Notes under the pieces: model-generated
Databases searched by the model: none
The model's input: the letters and a program-made list of their open reading frames with translations, nothing else
What the model was told of the DNA's origin: nothing
Shown: in pieces, positions 22,859 through 30,967 of the stretch
Layout of the letters: each line of letters opens with the position of its first letter
Numbering within the stretch: the stretch's first letter is position 1
NCBI RefSeq assembly: GCF_015351245.1
Contig: NZ_JADKSO010000002.1
Span: 682,001 to 746,000, forward strand
From: Rathayibacter sp. VKM Ac-2879
GTDB lineage: Bacteria; Actinomycetota; Actinomycetes; Actinomycetales; Microbacteriaceae
DNA length: 64,000 bases
Reading direction: 5' to 3'
Position numbers and translations under genes: made by a program

Positions 22859-23838
22859 GCGGTGCTCCTGATCCTCTCGGCCGCGCGCAGACGCACGGGG
22901 GTCGCTCGGGGATTGCTGGCCTTCTCGTCGTCCGAGGCGAGTTCGGCGCCACGGATCACGAGCCGGAACTCGGGTCGGTGCTCGGGCAGCTCCATCGGGA
23001 GTCCGGCCGGGGCTGTGGAGGAGGACGCGGCGTGGAGCGCGCGTTTGACGATGCGGTCTTCGAGCGACTGATACGCCTCCACGACGATGCGGCCACCGAC
23101 CGCCATGCGGCCGAGGGCCGCAGGGATCGCCCGTTCGAGCACCGAGAGCTCCTGATTGACCTCGATGCGCAATGCCTGGAAGACGCGCTTGGCCGGATGT
23201 CCGTTGCGTTGGATCGCGACCGGGGTCGCGGCCTGGATGATCTCGACCAGCCGGCCCGAGCGTTCCAGCGGAGCCTCGCGTCGCGCCTCGACGATCTTCT
23301 TGGCGTAGCGGGCGGCGAGCCGCTCTTCGCCGTACTCGTGGAAGATCCGGCGGAGCGAGGCCTCGTCGTAGTCGGCGAGGATGCTCGCCGCCGTGAGCGG
23401 AGCCGTCGTGTCCATTCGCATGTCGAGCGGGGCGTCCTTGGAGTAGGAGAAGCCGCGCTCCGTCTCGTCGAGCTGCAGCGAGGAGACCCCCAGGTCGAAG
23501 AGCGCGCCGTCGATCTGGCCGATGCTGAGTTCGTCGAGGACCTCGGGCAGCTCGTCGTAGACGGCATGCACGAGGTCGATCCGGGACGCGTGCGCCGCGA
23601 GCCGCTCCCCCGCCAGCTGGAGCGCCTCCGGGTCGCGGTCGAGACCGACCAGGTGCAGACCGGGGAAGCGCTCGAGCAATGCGAGCGAGTGGCCGCCCAT
23701 GCCGAGCGTCGCGTCGACGACGACGGCGCCCTCGCGCTCGAGCGCCGGAGCGAGGAGCTCGACGCAGCGCTCGAGCAACACGGGGAGATGCCGCTCCTCC
23801 GTGGGCCGTGCGCCGTCCTTCGGGGTGTTCTCTGCCAT
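22855..23838 (-). CDS. rsmH: 16S rRNA (cytosine-1402-N4) methyltransferase
   Basis: 327 residues, S-adenosylmethionine-dependent methyltransferase (MraW). [31 protein letters not shown] (SAM loop, near residue 40), [31 protein letters not shown] and [12 protein letters not shown] are all present. Second gene of the division cluster, 109 bases after mraZ, in the classical mraZ-rsmH-ftsL-ftsI order. ATG at 23838. Confidence 0.98.
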   Translation of the reverse strand: MAENTPKDGARPTEERHLPVLLERCVELLAPALEREGAVVVDATLGMGGHSLALLERFPGLHLVGLDRDPEALQLAGERLAAHASRIDLVHAVYDELPEVLDELSIGQIDGALFDLGVSSLQLDETERGFSYSKDAPLDMRMDTTAPLTAASILADYDEASLRRIFHEYGEERLAARYAKKIVEARREAPLERSGRLVEIIQAATPVAIQRNGHPAKRVFQALRIEVNQELSVLERAIPAALGRMAVGGRIVVEAYQSLEDRIVKRALHAASSSTAPAGLPMELPEHRPEFRLVIRGAELASDDEKASNPRATPVRLRAAERIRSTA

Positions 23839-23947
23839 GGCGGTCCCGCCGTCCGAGTTCCTGTCGTCCGATCCCCATCCACCTCACGTCCGGACACCGG
23901 GGAAGGTGCGTCCGGGCGCCGAGTGGCTGGGAGTCGCGCGACAGGAG

Positions 23948-24379
23948 CTAGAACAGCCCGGGGATCACCTCCTCCTGGGTGTCGGAGAACACGGACTCCT
24001 GCTCCTGCAGATAGTCCTCCCAGGCGCCCTGTGCCCAGATCTCGGCGCGATTGCCCGCCCCGATCACGGTGAGGTCGCGGTCAAGCCCGGCGTACGCGCG
24101 TAGCGGCGCCGGAAGGGTCACCCGGTTCTGCTTGTCCGGAGTCTCGGCGCTCGCTCCCGAGAGGAACACGCGGAGGAAGTCGCGGGCCTGCTTGCTGGTC
24201 ACCGGCGCCTGACGGATCTTCTCGTGCATCACCTCGAACTCGGCCTGGCTGAACACATAGAGGCAACGTTCCTGGCCGCGCGTGACGACGACGCCGGAGG
24301 AGAGCTCGTCGCGGAACTTGGCAGGGAGGATCACGCGGCCTTTCTCGTCGAGCTTGGGGGAATAGGTGCCGAGGAACAC
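23948..24379 (-). CDS. mraZ: MraZ, transcription regulator of the division cluster
   Basis: 143 residues with two SpoVT/AbrB-like halves, each with the MraZ DXXXR signature: [17 protein letters not shown] near residue 10 and [18 protein letters not shown] near 82. In other bacteria MraZ forms a ring and binds short direct repeats before its own gene to control mra/fts transcription. A GTG start begins [13 protein letters not shown], typical of the family. GTGGAG-type repeats of 10-base period lie 39 bases upstream (24418-24443). Confidence 0.97.
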   Translation of the reverse strand: MFLGTYSPKLDEKGRVILPAKFRDELSSGVVVTRGQERCLYVFSQAEFEVMHEKIRQAPVTSKQARDFLRVFLSGASAETPDKQNRVTLPAPLRAYAGLDRDLTVIGAGNRAEIWAQGAWEDYLQEQESVFSDTQEEVIPGLF

Positions 24380-24417
24380 GCACTGCCCCCACTTCTTCCG
24401 CCCACGGTTGGTATGTC

Positions 24418-24443
24418 CTCCACACTACTCCACTTCCCCCCAC
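24418..24443 (-). promoter_or_regulatory. MraZ-type operator: three GTGGRG boxes at 10-base period
   Basis: On the minus strand three boxes, GTGGGG, GTGGAG and GTGGAG, occupy 24438-24443, 24428-24433 and 24418-24423, exactly one helical turn apart. Known MraZ operators are repeats of TGGGN-type boxes separated by about five bases upstream of mraZ, so position, sequence and period all fit autoregulation. Confidence 0.75.
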
Positions 24444-24516
24444 TCACAACCCTGGCGCGAGGGGCGGCGCGCCGAAGAGGGCCAGGTCATCCCCGGAATT
24501 GCACGGAAGAAGAGCA

Positions 24517-24532
24517 GTGGGGCGAAGTGGAG
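24517..24532 (+). promoter_or_regulatory. Second pair of MraZ-like boxes in opposite orientation
   Basis: GTGGGG at 24517-24522 and GTGGAG at 24527-24532 on the plus strand repeat the same box and 10-base period as the mraZ operator but point the other way, about 75 bases further upstream. No plus-strand gene starts nearby. Function is unknown; it may be a second MraZ contact or chance. Confidence 0.3.
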
Positions 24533-24563
24533 GGAAAGTGCGCCGAGGGGAGCCGTGGGGCAC

Positions 24564-24594
24564 AAAAAAAGGGCCGATCCGTGAGGATCGACCC
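24564..24594 (-). terminator. Rho-independent terminator after the DUF3040 gene
   Basis: On the minus strand a 10-base stem (GGGTCGATCC with GGATCGGCCC, one mismatch pairing as G-T) and a four-base loop are followed by a run of seven T. It lies 24 bases after the DUF3040 stop and separates that gene from the mraZ regulatory region. Confidence 0.9.
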
Positions 24595-24617
24595 TGGTGT
24601 GGTGAGGAGCGGGGAGG

Positions 24618-25007
24618 CTAGCTGCGGCCGTCGCCGCGGTTGTCCCACCGGTCGTTCAAGCGGTCCATGAACCGCGAGCCCTGGCGGGCACCGGCCGAAC
24701 GGGGCTTGGAGGCGACGCCGGGAGCCGTGGGGGGCTCATCCGCTCCCTGCGCGCCGGGACGCAGCGCCACGACGACACCCACGAGCATCACGGCGAACCC
24801 GCCGACACCGACGAGGGGGACGTGGACGATGACTCCCGCGACGAGGACCCCGAGGCCGACGATGGCGAGGAGGATGCCGAGGACGAGAGCCCGGTAGTTG
24901 GTGCCGCCGCGCCCCTTGCCGACCGCCGCCACGAAGTCCGCGTCATTTTGATAGAGGTTGCGCTCCATCTCGTCGAGGAGCCGTTGCTCGTGTTCCGAAA
25001 GCGGCAT
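24618..25007 (-). CDS. DUF3040 membrane protein
   Basis: 129 residues. It begins MPLSEHEQRLLDEMERNLY, the DUF3040 signature, followed by DADFVAAVG. Two membrane helices follow (LVLGILLAIVGLGVLVAGVIV and VGVGGFAVMLVGVVVAL), then a basic soluble tail with FMDRLNDRWDNR. The family has no known biochemical role. In mycobacteria a DUF3040 gene (Rv2169c) also lies just before mraZ, so it may serve wall growth. The ATG at 25007 has AAGGGG six bases upstream and matches family N-termini. Confidence 0.9.
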   Translation of the reverse strand: MPLSEHEQRLLDEMERNLYQNDADFVAAVGKGRGGTNYRALVLGILLAIVGLGVLVAGVIVHVPLVGVGGFAVMLVGVVVALRPGAQGADEPPTAPGVASKPRSAGARQGSRFMDRLNDRWDNRGDGRS

Positions 25008-25096
25008 CTTGACCCCTTCAGGGTGCGACGTCGGCCCCTGCCGGGACGGCGCCGATAGTGTCGGCACTGGTGGCGCGACCGGTCGGGTGGCGCTTC

Positions 25097-25102
25097 AGTG
25101 TA
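25097..25102 (-). promoter_or_regulatory. Putative -10 element of the DUF3040 gene (TACACT)
   Basis: TACACT on the minus strand about 90 bases before the DUF3040 ATG. It lies back to back with the plus-strand -10 of the polyprenyl synthetase gene 38 bases away, so this 145-base gap is a divergent promoter region. Confidence 0.45.
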
Positions 25103-25140
25103 GACCGAGCCCGGCACAGGCGCTAGAAGCTGCCGGTGCA

Positions 25141-25146
25141 TAGGCT
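25141..25146 (+). promoter_or_regulatory. Leaderless-type -10 (TAGGCT) of the polyprenyl synthetase gene
   Basis: TAGGCT ends exactly six bases before the GTG at 25153, and no ribosome site is seen. This places the expected transcription start on the start codon itself, the geometry of leaderless mRNAs in actinobacteria. Confidence 0.6.
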
Positions 25147-25152
25147 GGTCGG

Positions 25153-26253
25153 GTGAACCACAGCACTCGTCTGGTCGATCGCGTCCAACTCCGAATCGAT
25201 GATTTCCTTGCCGGGCGCACGCCAATTCTGCGCTCCCTCGGAGAGGACGTCTCCGCCCTCGGCGACCTTTCGCGGGACTTTCTCAGCGGGGGCAAGCGCT
25301 TCCGCGCGCGCTTCTGCGAGGCGGGCTGGAACGCGGTCGCGAGCACGCCGAGCGATGCCGATCCGAGCGGGATCGACCCGGTCGCCGGGGTCGGGGCGAG
25401 CCTCGAGCTCTTCCACGCCGCAGCCCTCGTGCACGACGACGTGATCGACAACTCAGAGACTCGCCGCGGCGCCCCTGCCGCGCACCGTCGCTTCGCCTCC
25501 CTCCACGACGAGGGAGGCTGGGTGGGATCGGGCGACGAGTTCGGACGTTCCTCCGCGATCCTCCTCGGCGATCTGCTGCTGGTGTGGTCCGACGAGATCT
25601 TCGCGGAGGTCGAGTGGACCCTCACCGACCGTTCCGCCGCCGCTCGCGCGCGCGCCGAGTTCAACCTCATGCGGACCGAGGTCACGCTCGGCCAGTACCT
25701 CGACATCCTCGAGGAGAGCGCGTGGGTGCAGCATCCCGAGCACGAACATCTCGAGCGAGCCGAGCGGGTGGTCGTCTACAAGAGCGCGAAGTACAGCATC
25801 GAGGCACCGCTCGCCATCGGCGGCTCCCTCGGCGGAGGCGATACCGCCCGGATCGACGCGCTGCGGCGCTTCGGACTCCCCCTGGGCGTCGCCTTCCAGC
25901 TGCGCGACGACGTCCTCGGCGTGTTCGGCGACCCTGCGGTCACTGGAAAGCCCGCCGGCGACGACCTCCGCGAGGGCAAGCGCACGGTGCTGCTCGGCCT
26001 CGCGCGCGCCGCTTGCTCCGCGAGCGATCGGGCCGAACTCGACGCGGTCGTCGGTCGTGGCGACGCCGATGCCGCGGGGATCGCGCGCGCCCAGGAGATC
26101 GTGGTCGGCAGCGGCGCGCTCGACCGTCTCGAGGAACGGATCGTCAGCGAGGTCGACGCAGCTCTCGCCGTTCTGCCCGATGCTCCGCTGCGCGCCGACG
26201 GCATCGCCGAGCTCCGCGAGCTCGCCGAGCTCGTCACCGTCCGCTCCGCGTAG
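25153..26253 (+). CDS. Trans-isoprenyl (polyprenyl) diphosphate synthase
   Basis: 366 residues; condenses isopentenyl diphosphate with allylic diphosphates to make a polyprenyl diphosphate, for menaquinone, carotenoid or other lipids. GGKRFRARFCEAGW is the substrate loop, ALVHDDVIDNSETRRG near residue 95 has the first Asp-rich motif, VVYKSAKYSIEAPL follows, and FQLRDDVLGVFGD near 255 is the second Asp-rich motif (DDxxG-type). Chain length cannot be read with confidence. Neighbours match the idsA2-Rv2175c-pknL-aroG order of mycobacteria. The GTG start is preceded by a leaderless-type promoter. Confidence 0.92.
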   Translation: MNHSTRLVDRVQLRIDDFLAGRTPILRSLGEDVSALGDLSRDFLSGGKRFRARFCEAGWNAVASTPSDADPSGIDPVAGVGASLELFHAAALVHDDVIDNSETRRGAPAAHRRFASLHDEGGWVGSGDEFGRSSAILLGDLLLVWSDEIFAEVEWTLTDRSAAARARAEFNLMRTEVTLGQYLDILEESAWVQHPEHEHLERAERVVVYKSAKYSIEAPLAIGGSLGGGDTARIDALRRFGLPLGVAFQLRDDVLGVFGDPAVTGKPAGDDLREGKRTVLLGLARAACSASDRAELDAVVGRGDADAAGIARAQEIVVGSGALDRLEERIVSEVDAALAVLPDAPLRADGIAELRELAELVTVRSA

Positions 26254-26277
26254 ACGAACGCGCCGAGCCGGAGGGGC

Positions 26278-26643
26278 TCAGGCCAGAGCCTGCGCGACCC
26301 TCCGCACCTCTGCCTTGCGGCCGGCGCGGAGTGCCAGGATCGGGCTGGTACCCAGGCTCTGCTCCTCGGTGAGGAGCCAGTCGACGGCCTCGTCGTCCGA
26401 GAACCCGGAGTCCGCGAGCAGGATCGCCGTGCCGCGGATCTCGCTCATCGGCTCCCCGTCGCGGAGGAAGAACGACGGCACGACCAGCACGCCATTGCGG
26501 CGCGTGCCGACGAGGTAGTGCTCCTCGAGCAGGCGACGCACCCGACCGACGCCGAGCCCGGTCAGCTCGACGAGGTCGGGGATGGTCAGCCATTCGAGTT
26601 CGGAAGCGGTCGAGGAGGACGGGGAGGCGGACGAGTCGGTCAC
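26278..26643 (-). CDS. Rv2175c-like winged-helix DNA-binding protein
   Basis: 121 residues. A Ser-rich N-terminus of about 15 residues is followed by a helix-turn-helix (WLTIPDLVELTGLGVGRVRRLLEEHYLVG) and the Rv2175c C-terminal domain (VVPSFFLRDGEPMSEIRGTAILLADSGFSDDEAVDWLL). In Mycobacterium tuberculosis, Rv2175c binds DNA and is phosphorylated near its N-terminus by PknL, encoded next to it, which reduces binding. The same neighbour relation holds here: the kinase gene starts 104 bases away and divergently. Targets are unknown. Confidence 0.88.
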   Translation of the reverse strand: MTDSSASPSSSTASELEWLTIPDLVELTGLGVGRVRRLLEEHYLVGTRRNGVLVVPSFFLRDGEPMSEIRGTAILLADSGFSDDEAVDWLLTEEQSLGTSPILALRAGRKAEVRRVAQALA

Positions 26644-26735
26644 CCGTCAAGACTGCCACGGTACGGAGGGGCGACCAAGCACGCCGGTCGCGCGCTGCCC
26701 GGGCGTCGCTCACCGGTTCGACAGAGGGTCTTGCC

Positions 26736-26741
26736 TAGACT
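26736..26741 (+). promoter_or_regulatory. Leaderless-type -10 (TAGACT) of the PASTA kinase gene
   Basis: TAGACT lies exactly six bases before the GTG at 26748, with no ribosome site between. Same geometry as at several other genes in this window. Confidence 0.6.
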
Positions 26742-26747
26742 CATCGC

Positions 26748-28706
26748 GTGACCACCAGCCAGCTCGACCCTCTTCTCGGCCGTCTCGTCGACGGTCGATA
26801 CGAGGTGCGCTCGCGCATCGCGCGCGGAGGCATGGCCACCGTCTACCTCGCCCACGACCAACGCCTCGAGCGCCGCGTCGCGATGAAGGTGATGCACGGG
26901 CACCTCTCGGACGACGCGACCTTCAAGAACCGCTTCGTCCAGGAGGCGCGCTCGGCCGCCCGCCTCGCCCACCCCAACGTCGTGAGCGTCTTCGACCAGG
27001 GCCAAGACGCCGAGATGGCCTACCTGGTCATGGAGTACCTCCCGGGCATCACCCTGCGCGACCTGCTCAAGGAACGCGGGCGCCTCACTCCCCAGCAGGT
27101 CGTCGACATCATGCACTCGGTGCTCTCGGGTCTCGCCGCCGCTCATCGTGCGGGGATCCTGCACCGCGACCTCAAACCAGAGAACGTCCTCCTCGCCGAC
27201 GACGGGCGGATCAAGATCGGCGACTTCGGGCTCGCACGCGCCGCAACCGCGAACACCGCCTCCGGTCAGGCGCTGCTCGGCACGATCGCCTACCTCTCTC
27301 CAGAGCTCGTCACCCGAGGCACCGCCGACACGCGCAGCGACATCTATGCGATCGGCATCATGATCTACGAGATGCTCACCGGGGAGCAGCCCTTCACCGG
27401 CGAGCAGCCGATGCAGATCGCCTACCAGCACGCCAACGACTCCGTGCCCTACCCGAGCGCGAGCGTCCCCTCGGTGCCGACCTCGCTCGACGAGCTCGTG
27501 CTCTGGGCGACGGAGCGCGACCCGGACATGCGTCCGCGCGATGCCGGCGTCATGCTCGCGCAACTGCTCGAGGCCGAGCGACTCATGGGCATCACGCCCG
27601 GCGATCGGCGCGGTGACACGCAGGCCATCGCTCCGCTGCCCGGCTCCGAGCCCGCGACCGCCATCTTCGACGAGCCGACCGCGGGCTACACGAGCGTGCT
27701 CGAGACTCCCGAGGGCGGGAGCCTCCTCGCCGAGGCGGCGGAGGACGGCGATGCCGTCGCGCGCCTAGCCGCCAAGCGGCGTGTGCGTCGCCGTCGCGGG
27801 GCCCTCCTCGTCGTGGTGATCCTCCTGCTCGCTCTGCTCGGCGGAGGCGCGGCATGGTGGTTCGGCGAGGGGCCGGGCGCGATGCGATCGATCCCCTCCG
27901 TCGTAGGACTCTCTCAAGACGACGCGGTCAGCTCCCTCGAGGCTCAGGGCTTCGGCGTCGACCCGCAGTCGACCCCCGACCTCACGACGCCCGCCGGAAC
28001 GGTGATGAGCACACAGCCGGGGCCGGACGAGAGCGTGAAGAAGGGCTCCGTCGTGACGCTCACGGTGTCGAGCGGGCCCCGGCAACTGCCCGTGCCCTCG
28101 CTCGCCGGGCTCCCGCTCGAGAAGGCGCAGGACGCCATCACGAGCGGCTCATTCGCGGTGGGCCAGGTCACCAAGGTCTTCGACTCGGACGTGGACGCGG
28201 GAGTCGTCATCTCGGCTTCCCTCCCCGATGGCACGGCCCTGCCCGGAACGATGTCCGAGACCAGCACGATCGCGCTCACCGTGAGCCTCGGCTCCCTCCC
28301 AAACGTCGTGGGGCTCTCGGTCGACGAGGCGACGAGCAAGGCGAAGGCGGCCGGGCTCGCGCTCGACCGCAGCGGCGAGGACTGGAGCGACACCGTCGCG
28401 GCCGGGATCGTTCTCACCCAGGCGAACCCCGAAGCACCCGCGACGACCGGCGACACGATCTCCGTCGTCGTCTCGAAGGGACCGAAGCCCGTCGAGGTCC
28501 CCAACGTCGTCGGCATGACGCGAGATCAGGCCAAGGCCGCCCTCAAGGATGCCGGGCTCTCGTCGAGCTACTCCCTGACGACCCTCGGCCCCCTGATCGA
28601 CGCCGCCCCCGACTCGATCACCAAGGTCACCAATCAGTCGAACAAGGCGGGCGACTCCGTGCAGCGGGGAACGACGATCCAGCTCTCGATCACGATCACG
28701 ACCTGA
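26748..28706 (+). CDS. pknL: Transmembrane Ser/Thr protein kinase with four PASTA domains (PknL/PknB type)
   Basis: 652 residues. The kinase domain (about 18-285) has IARGGMATVYLA, VAMKVMHG (ATP-lysine), LHRDLKPENVLL, KIGDFGLARA and LSPELVTRG, so it looks active. A cytoplasmic linker leads to a basic stop and one membrane helix (GALLVVVILLLALLGGGAAWW, near 350). Outside are four PASTA repeats (IPSVVGLSQDDA, VPSLAGLPLEKA, LPNVVGLSVDEA, VPNVVGMTRDQA) that bind muropeptides or lipid II in related kinases. The name pknL rests on the neighbours (polyprenyl synthase, Rv2175c-like, aroG). Likely partners are the Rv2175c-like protein and the GarA-type FHA protein at 39.9 kb. Confidence 0.93.
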   Translation: MTTSQLDPLLGRLVDGRYEVRSRIARGGMATVYLAHDQRLERRVAMKVMHGHLSDDATFKNRFVQEARSAARLAHPNVVSVFDQGQDAEMAYLVMEYLPGITLRDLLKERGRLTPQQVVDIMHSVLSGLAAAHRAGILHRDLKPENVLLADDGRIKIGDFGLARAATANTASGQALLGTIAYLSPELVTRGTADTRSDIYAIGIMIYEMLTGEQPFTGEQPMQIAYQHANDSVPYPSASVPSVPTSLDELVLWATERDPDMRPRDAGVMLAQLLEAERLMGITPGDRRGDTQAIAPLPGSEPATAIFDEPTAGYTSVLETPEGGSLLAEAAEDGDAVARLAAKRRVRRRRGALLVVVILLLALLGGGAAWWFGEGPGAMRSIPSVVGLSQDDAVSSLEAQGFGVDPQSTPDLTTPAGTVMSTQPGPDESVKKGSVVTLTVSSGPRQLPVPSLAGLPLEKAQDAITSGSFAVGQVTKVFDSDVDAGVVISASLPDGTALPGTMSETSTIALTVSLGSLPNVVGLSVDEATSKAKAAGLALDRSGEDWSDTVAAGIVLTQANPEAPATTGDTISVVVSKGPKPVEVPNVVGMTRDQAKAALKDAGLSSSYSLTTLGPLIDAAPDSITKVTNQSNKAGDSVQRGTTIQLSITITT

Positions 28707-28724
28707 CGCCGGGTCGCGGCCTAC

Positions 28725-30104
28725 TCAGACCGCGCCGCCGCGCAGCTCCTCCGCGACCAGGAACGCCAGCTCGAGCGACTGCATGTGGTTGAGACGCGGA
28801 TCGCAGACCGACTCGTATCGCGTGGCGAGAGTCGCCTCGTCGATGTGCTCCGAGCCTCCCAGGCACTCGGTGACGTCGTCGCCGGTGAGCTCGACGTGGA
28901 TACCGCCCGGGTGCGTGCCCGCTGCGCGGTGCGCATCGAAGAAGCCCTTCACCTCATCGACCACGTCGTCGAACCGGCGAGTCTTGTAGCCGGTCGGCGT
29001 GGTGAGCCCGTTGCCGTGCATCGGGTCGGTGACCCACAGCGGCAGGGCGTCGCTGTTCTTCACGGCCTCCAGGAGGGGCGGCAGCGCGTCACGGATCTTG
29101 CCGGCCCCCATCCGGGTGATGAACGTGAGACGGCCGGGCTCGCGATCCGGATCGAGCTTGTCGATCAGCTCGAGCATCGTCTCGGGAGTCGTGGTGGGCC
29201 CGAGCTTGACGCCGATCGGGTTCCGCACGCGCGACAGGAAGTCGACGTGAGCCCCGTCGAGCTCTCGCGTACGCTCGCCGATCCAGATGAAGTGGCTCGA
29301 CGTGTTGTACGGCGTTCCGGTTCGCGAGTCGATCCGGGTCATCGGGCGCTCGTAGTCCATCAGCAGCCCCTCGTGACCGGTGTAGAACTCGGTCCGACGC
29401 ATGCCCTCGAAATCCGCGCCGCACGCAATCATGAACTTGACCGCGCGATCGATCTCGCGGGCCAGCTGCTCGTACCGCTGATTCTGCGGATTCTCGGTGA
29501 AGCCCTTGTTCCAGTAGTGCACGAGGCGCAGATCGGCGAAACCGCCCTGCGTGAAGGCGCGGATGAGGTTCAGGGTCGAGGCGGCCGTGTGGTAGCCCTG
29601 CACGATGCGACGCGCGTCGGCGGCACGCGACTCCGGAGTGAACTCGTAGCCGTTCACGATGTCGCCGCGGTAGGCGGGCAGCGTCACGTCGCCGCGCGTC
29701 TCGAAGTCACTCGAGCGCGGCTTGGCGAACTGGCCGGCCATGCGGCCCATCTTGATCACCGGCATGCTCGCGCCGTAGGTGAGCACGACCGCCATCTGCA
29801 GCACGGTCTTGACGCGATTGCGGATCTGATCGGCCGTCGCCCCCGCGAAGGTCTCGGCGCAATCGCCGCCTTGCAGAAGGAACGCCTCGCCCCGCGCGGC
29901 CGCTCCCAGGCGCTCGCGCAGCTGGTCGACCTCGCCCGCGAACACGAGAGGCGGGAGCGCGGCCACCTCGGCAGAGGCGGCCGCGACGGCGTCGGCATCG
30001 GGCCACTGCGGCTGCTGCTTGACCTCGAGCTCGCGCCAATAGTCCAGGCCGGCGACCACGGAGGGGGCGGCGAGGACGTACGGCTCGTTCGGATCGATGA
30101 CCAC
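28725..30104 (-). CDS. aroG: Class II 3-deoxy-D-arabino-heptulosonate-7-phosphate synthase
   Basis: 459 residues; joins phosphoenolpyruvate and erythrose 4-phosphate in the first step of aromatic amino-acid synthesis. This is the plant/actinobacterial class II form. Family marks: LLQGGDCAETFAG (metal-binding Cys, near residue 80), KMGRMAGQFAKPRS, LPAYRGDIVNG, IWIGERTRELDGAHVDF, NPIGVKLGPTTTPE, ITRMGAGKIRDALPPLL, WVTDPMHGNG and GGIHVELTGDDVTECLGG. GTG start with AGGAA upstream. It converges on the kinase gene with only 18 bases between stops. A TAGGCT near 30176-30181 may be its -10. Confidence 0.97.
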   Translation of the reverse strand: MVIDPNEPYVLAAPSVVAGLDYWRELEVKQQPQWPDADAVAAASAEVAALPPLVFAGEVDQLRERLGAAARGEAFLLQGGDCAETFAGATADQIRNRVKTVLQMAVVLTYGASMPVIKMGRMAGQFAKPRSSDFETRGDVTLPAYRGDIVNGYEFTPESRAADARRIVQGYHTAASTLNLIRAFTQGGFADLRLVHYWNKGFTENPQNQRYEQLAREIDRAVKFMIACGADFEGMRRTEFYTGHEGLLMDYERPMTRIDSRTGTPYNTSSHFIWIGERTRELDGAHVDFLSRVRNPIGVKLGPTTTPETMLELIDKLDPDREPGRLTFITRMGAGKIRDALPPLLEAVKNSDALPLWVTDPMHGNGLTTPTGYKTRRFDDVVDEVKGFFDAHRAAGTHPGGIHVELTGDDVTECLGGSEHIDEATLATRYESVCDPRLNHMQSLELAFLVAEELRGGAV

Positions 30105-30227
30105 GGGTTCTTCCTGGTTCGGACGGGCGCTGGTGGCGCACAGAGGTGGCCGCCCGGACGGACGGCACCGCGCACGAGCCTAGCGTCTCGTCGAGCGGGC
30201 CCCCGTGTCGACCGGGCGACTCGGGAC

Positions 30228-30917
30228 TCAGCGGCGCAGCGCCGCGCGCTTCTCTTTGACCGACGTCGCATACACGTCGAGGTATTCCTGCCCGCTGAGC
30301 GCGAGCAGCTCGTACATGATCTCGTCGGTGATCGAGCGGAGGATGAAGCGGTCGCCCTCCATCCCCTCGAAGCGACTGAAGTCGAGCGGCTCGCCGAAGA
30401 CGATGCCGATCCGGCCCAGCCGGGGCACACGGCTCCCGATGGGCATGACGCGGGCGGTGTCGATCATCGCGACCGGGATCACGGGAACACGGGCTTCGAG
30501 GACCATGCGCGCGACTCCGGTGCGGCCGCGATACATCCGACCGTCGGGGCTGCGAGTGCCCTCCGGGTAGATGCCGAGCGCGTGGCCGCCGGCCAGGACG
30601 CGAAGACCCGTGTTGAGCGATGCCTCCGAGGCTTTCCCGCCCGAGCGATCGATCGGCAGCATGCCCGTCGCGGTGAAGAAGGTCTTGGTCGCCCAGCCTT
30701 TGAGCCCCTTGCCGGTGAAGTAGTCGCTCTTCGCGAGGAACACCATGTTGCGCTCGATCACCAGCGGCAGGATCACCGAATCGATGAACGAGAGGTGGTT
30801 GCTCGCGAGGATGACCCCGCCGTTCGCGGGGACGCGGTCGGCCCCGATCACCCAGGGGCGGAAGACCGTCTTCAGGAGCGGTCCCGCGACGATGTGCTTC
30901 ATAAACCAGTAGAACAT
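30228..30917 (-). CDS. plsC: 1-acyl-sn-glycerol-3-phosphate acyltransferase family protein
   Basis: 229 residues; moves an acyl group to lysophosphatidic acid in phospholipid synthesis, peripheral on the inner membrane. LASNHLSFIDSVIL holds the NHxxxD catalytic motif (near residue 40), and YPEGTRSPDGRMYRGRTG holds the EGTR substrate motif (near 118). GGGAG precedes the ATG. It lies between aroG and the glucokinase gene, the same company as Rv2182c in mycobacteria. Exact acyl acceptor is inferred from the family. Confidence 0.9.
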   Translation of the reverse strand: MFYWFMKHIVAGPLLKTVFRPWVIGADRVPANGGVILASNHLSFIDSVILPLVIERNMVFLAKSDYFTGKGLKGWATKTFFTATGMLPIDRSGGKASEASLNTGLRVLAGGHALGIYPEGTRSPDGRMYRGRTGVARMVLEARVPVIPVAMIDTARVMPIGSRVPRLGRIGIVFGEPLDFSRFEGMEGDRFILRSITDEIMYELLALSGQEYLDVYATSVKEKRAALRR

Positions 30918-30967
30918 CGAACGACTCCCGTGGCGATCGGTGGTGGCGCGGCCGGTAGTGACGCGGC

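Noticed and set aside
24386-24405. Extra GTGGG-type boxes closer to the mraZ start
   Set aside because: They are 13 rather than 10 bases apart and one overlaps the ribosome site, so they do not extend the phased operator.
30105-30186. Possible leader-peptide attenuator before aroG
   Set aside because: Both short open frames in the leader were read; neither has a run of Trp, Phe or Tyr codons, and no terminator-like hairpin with a T-run is present.
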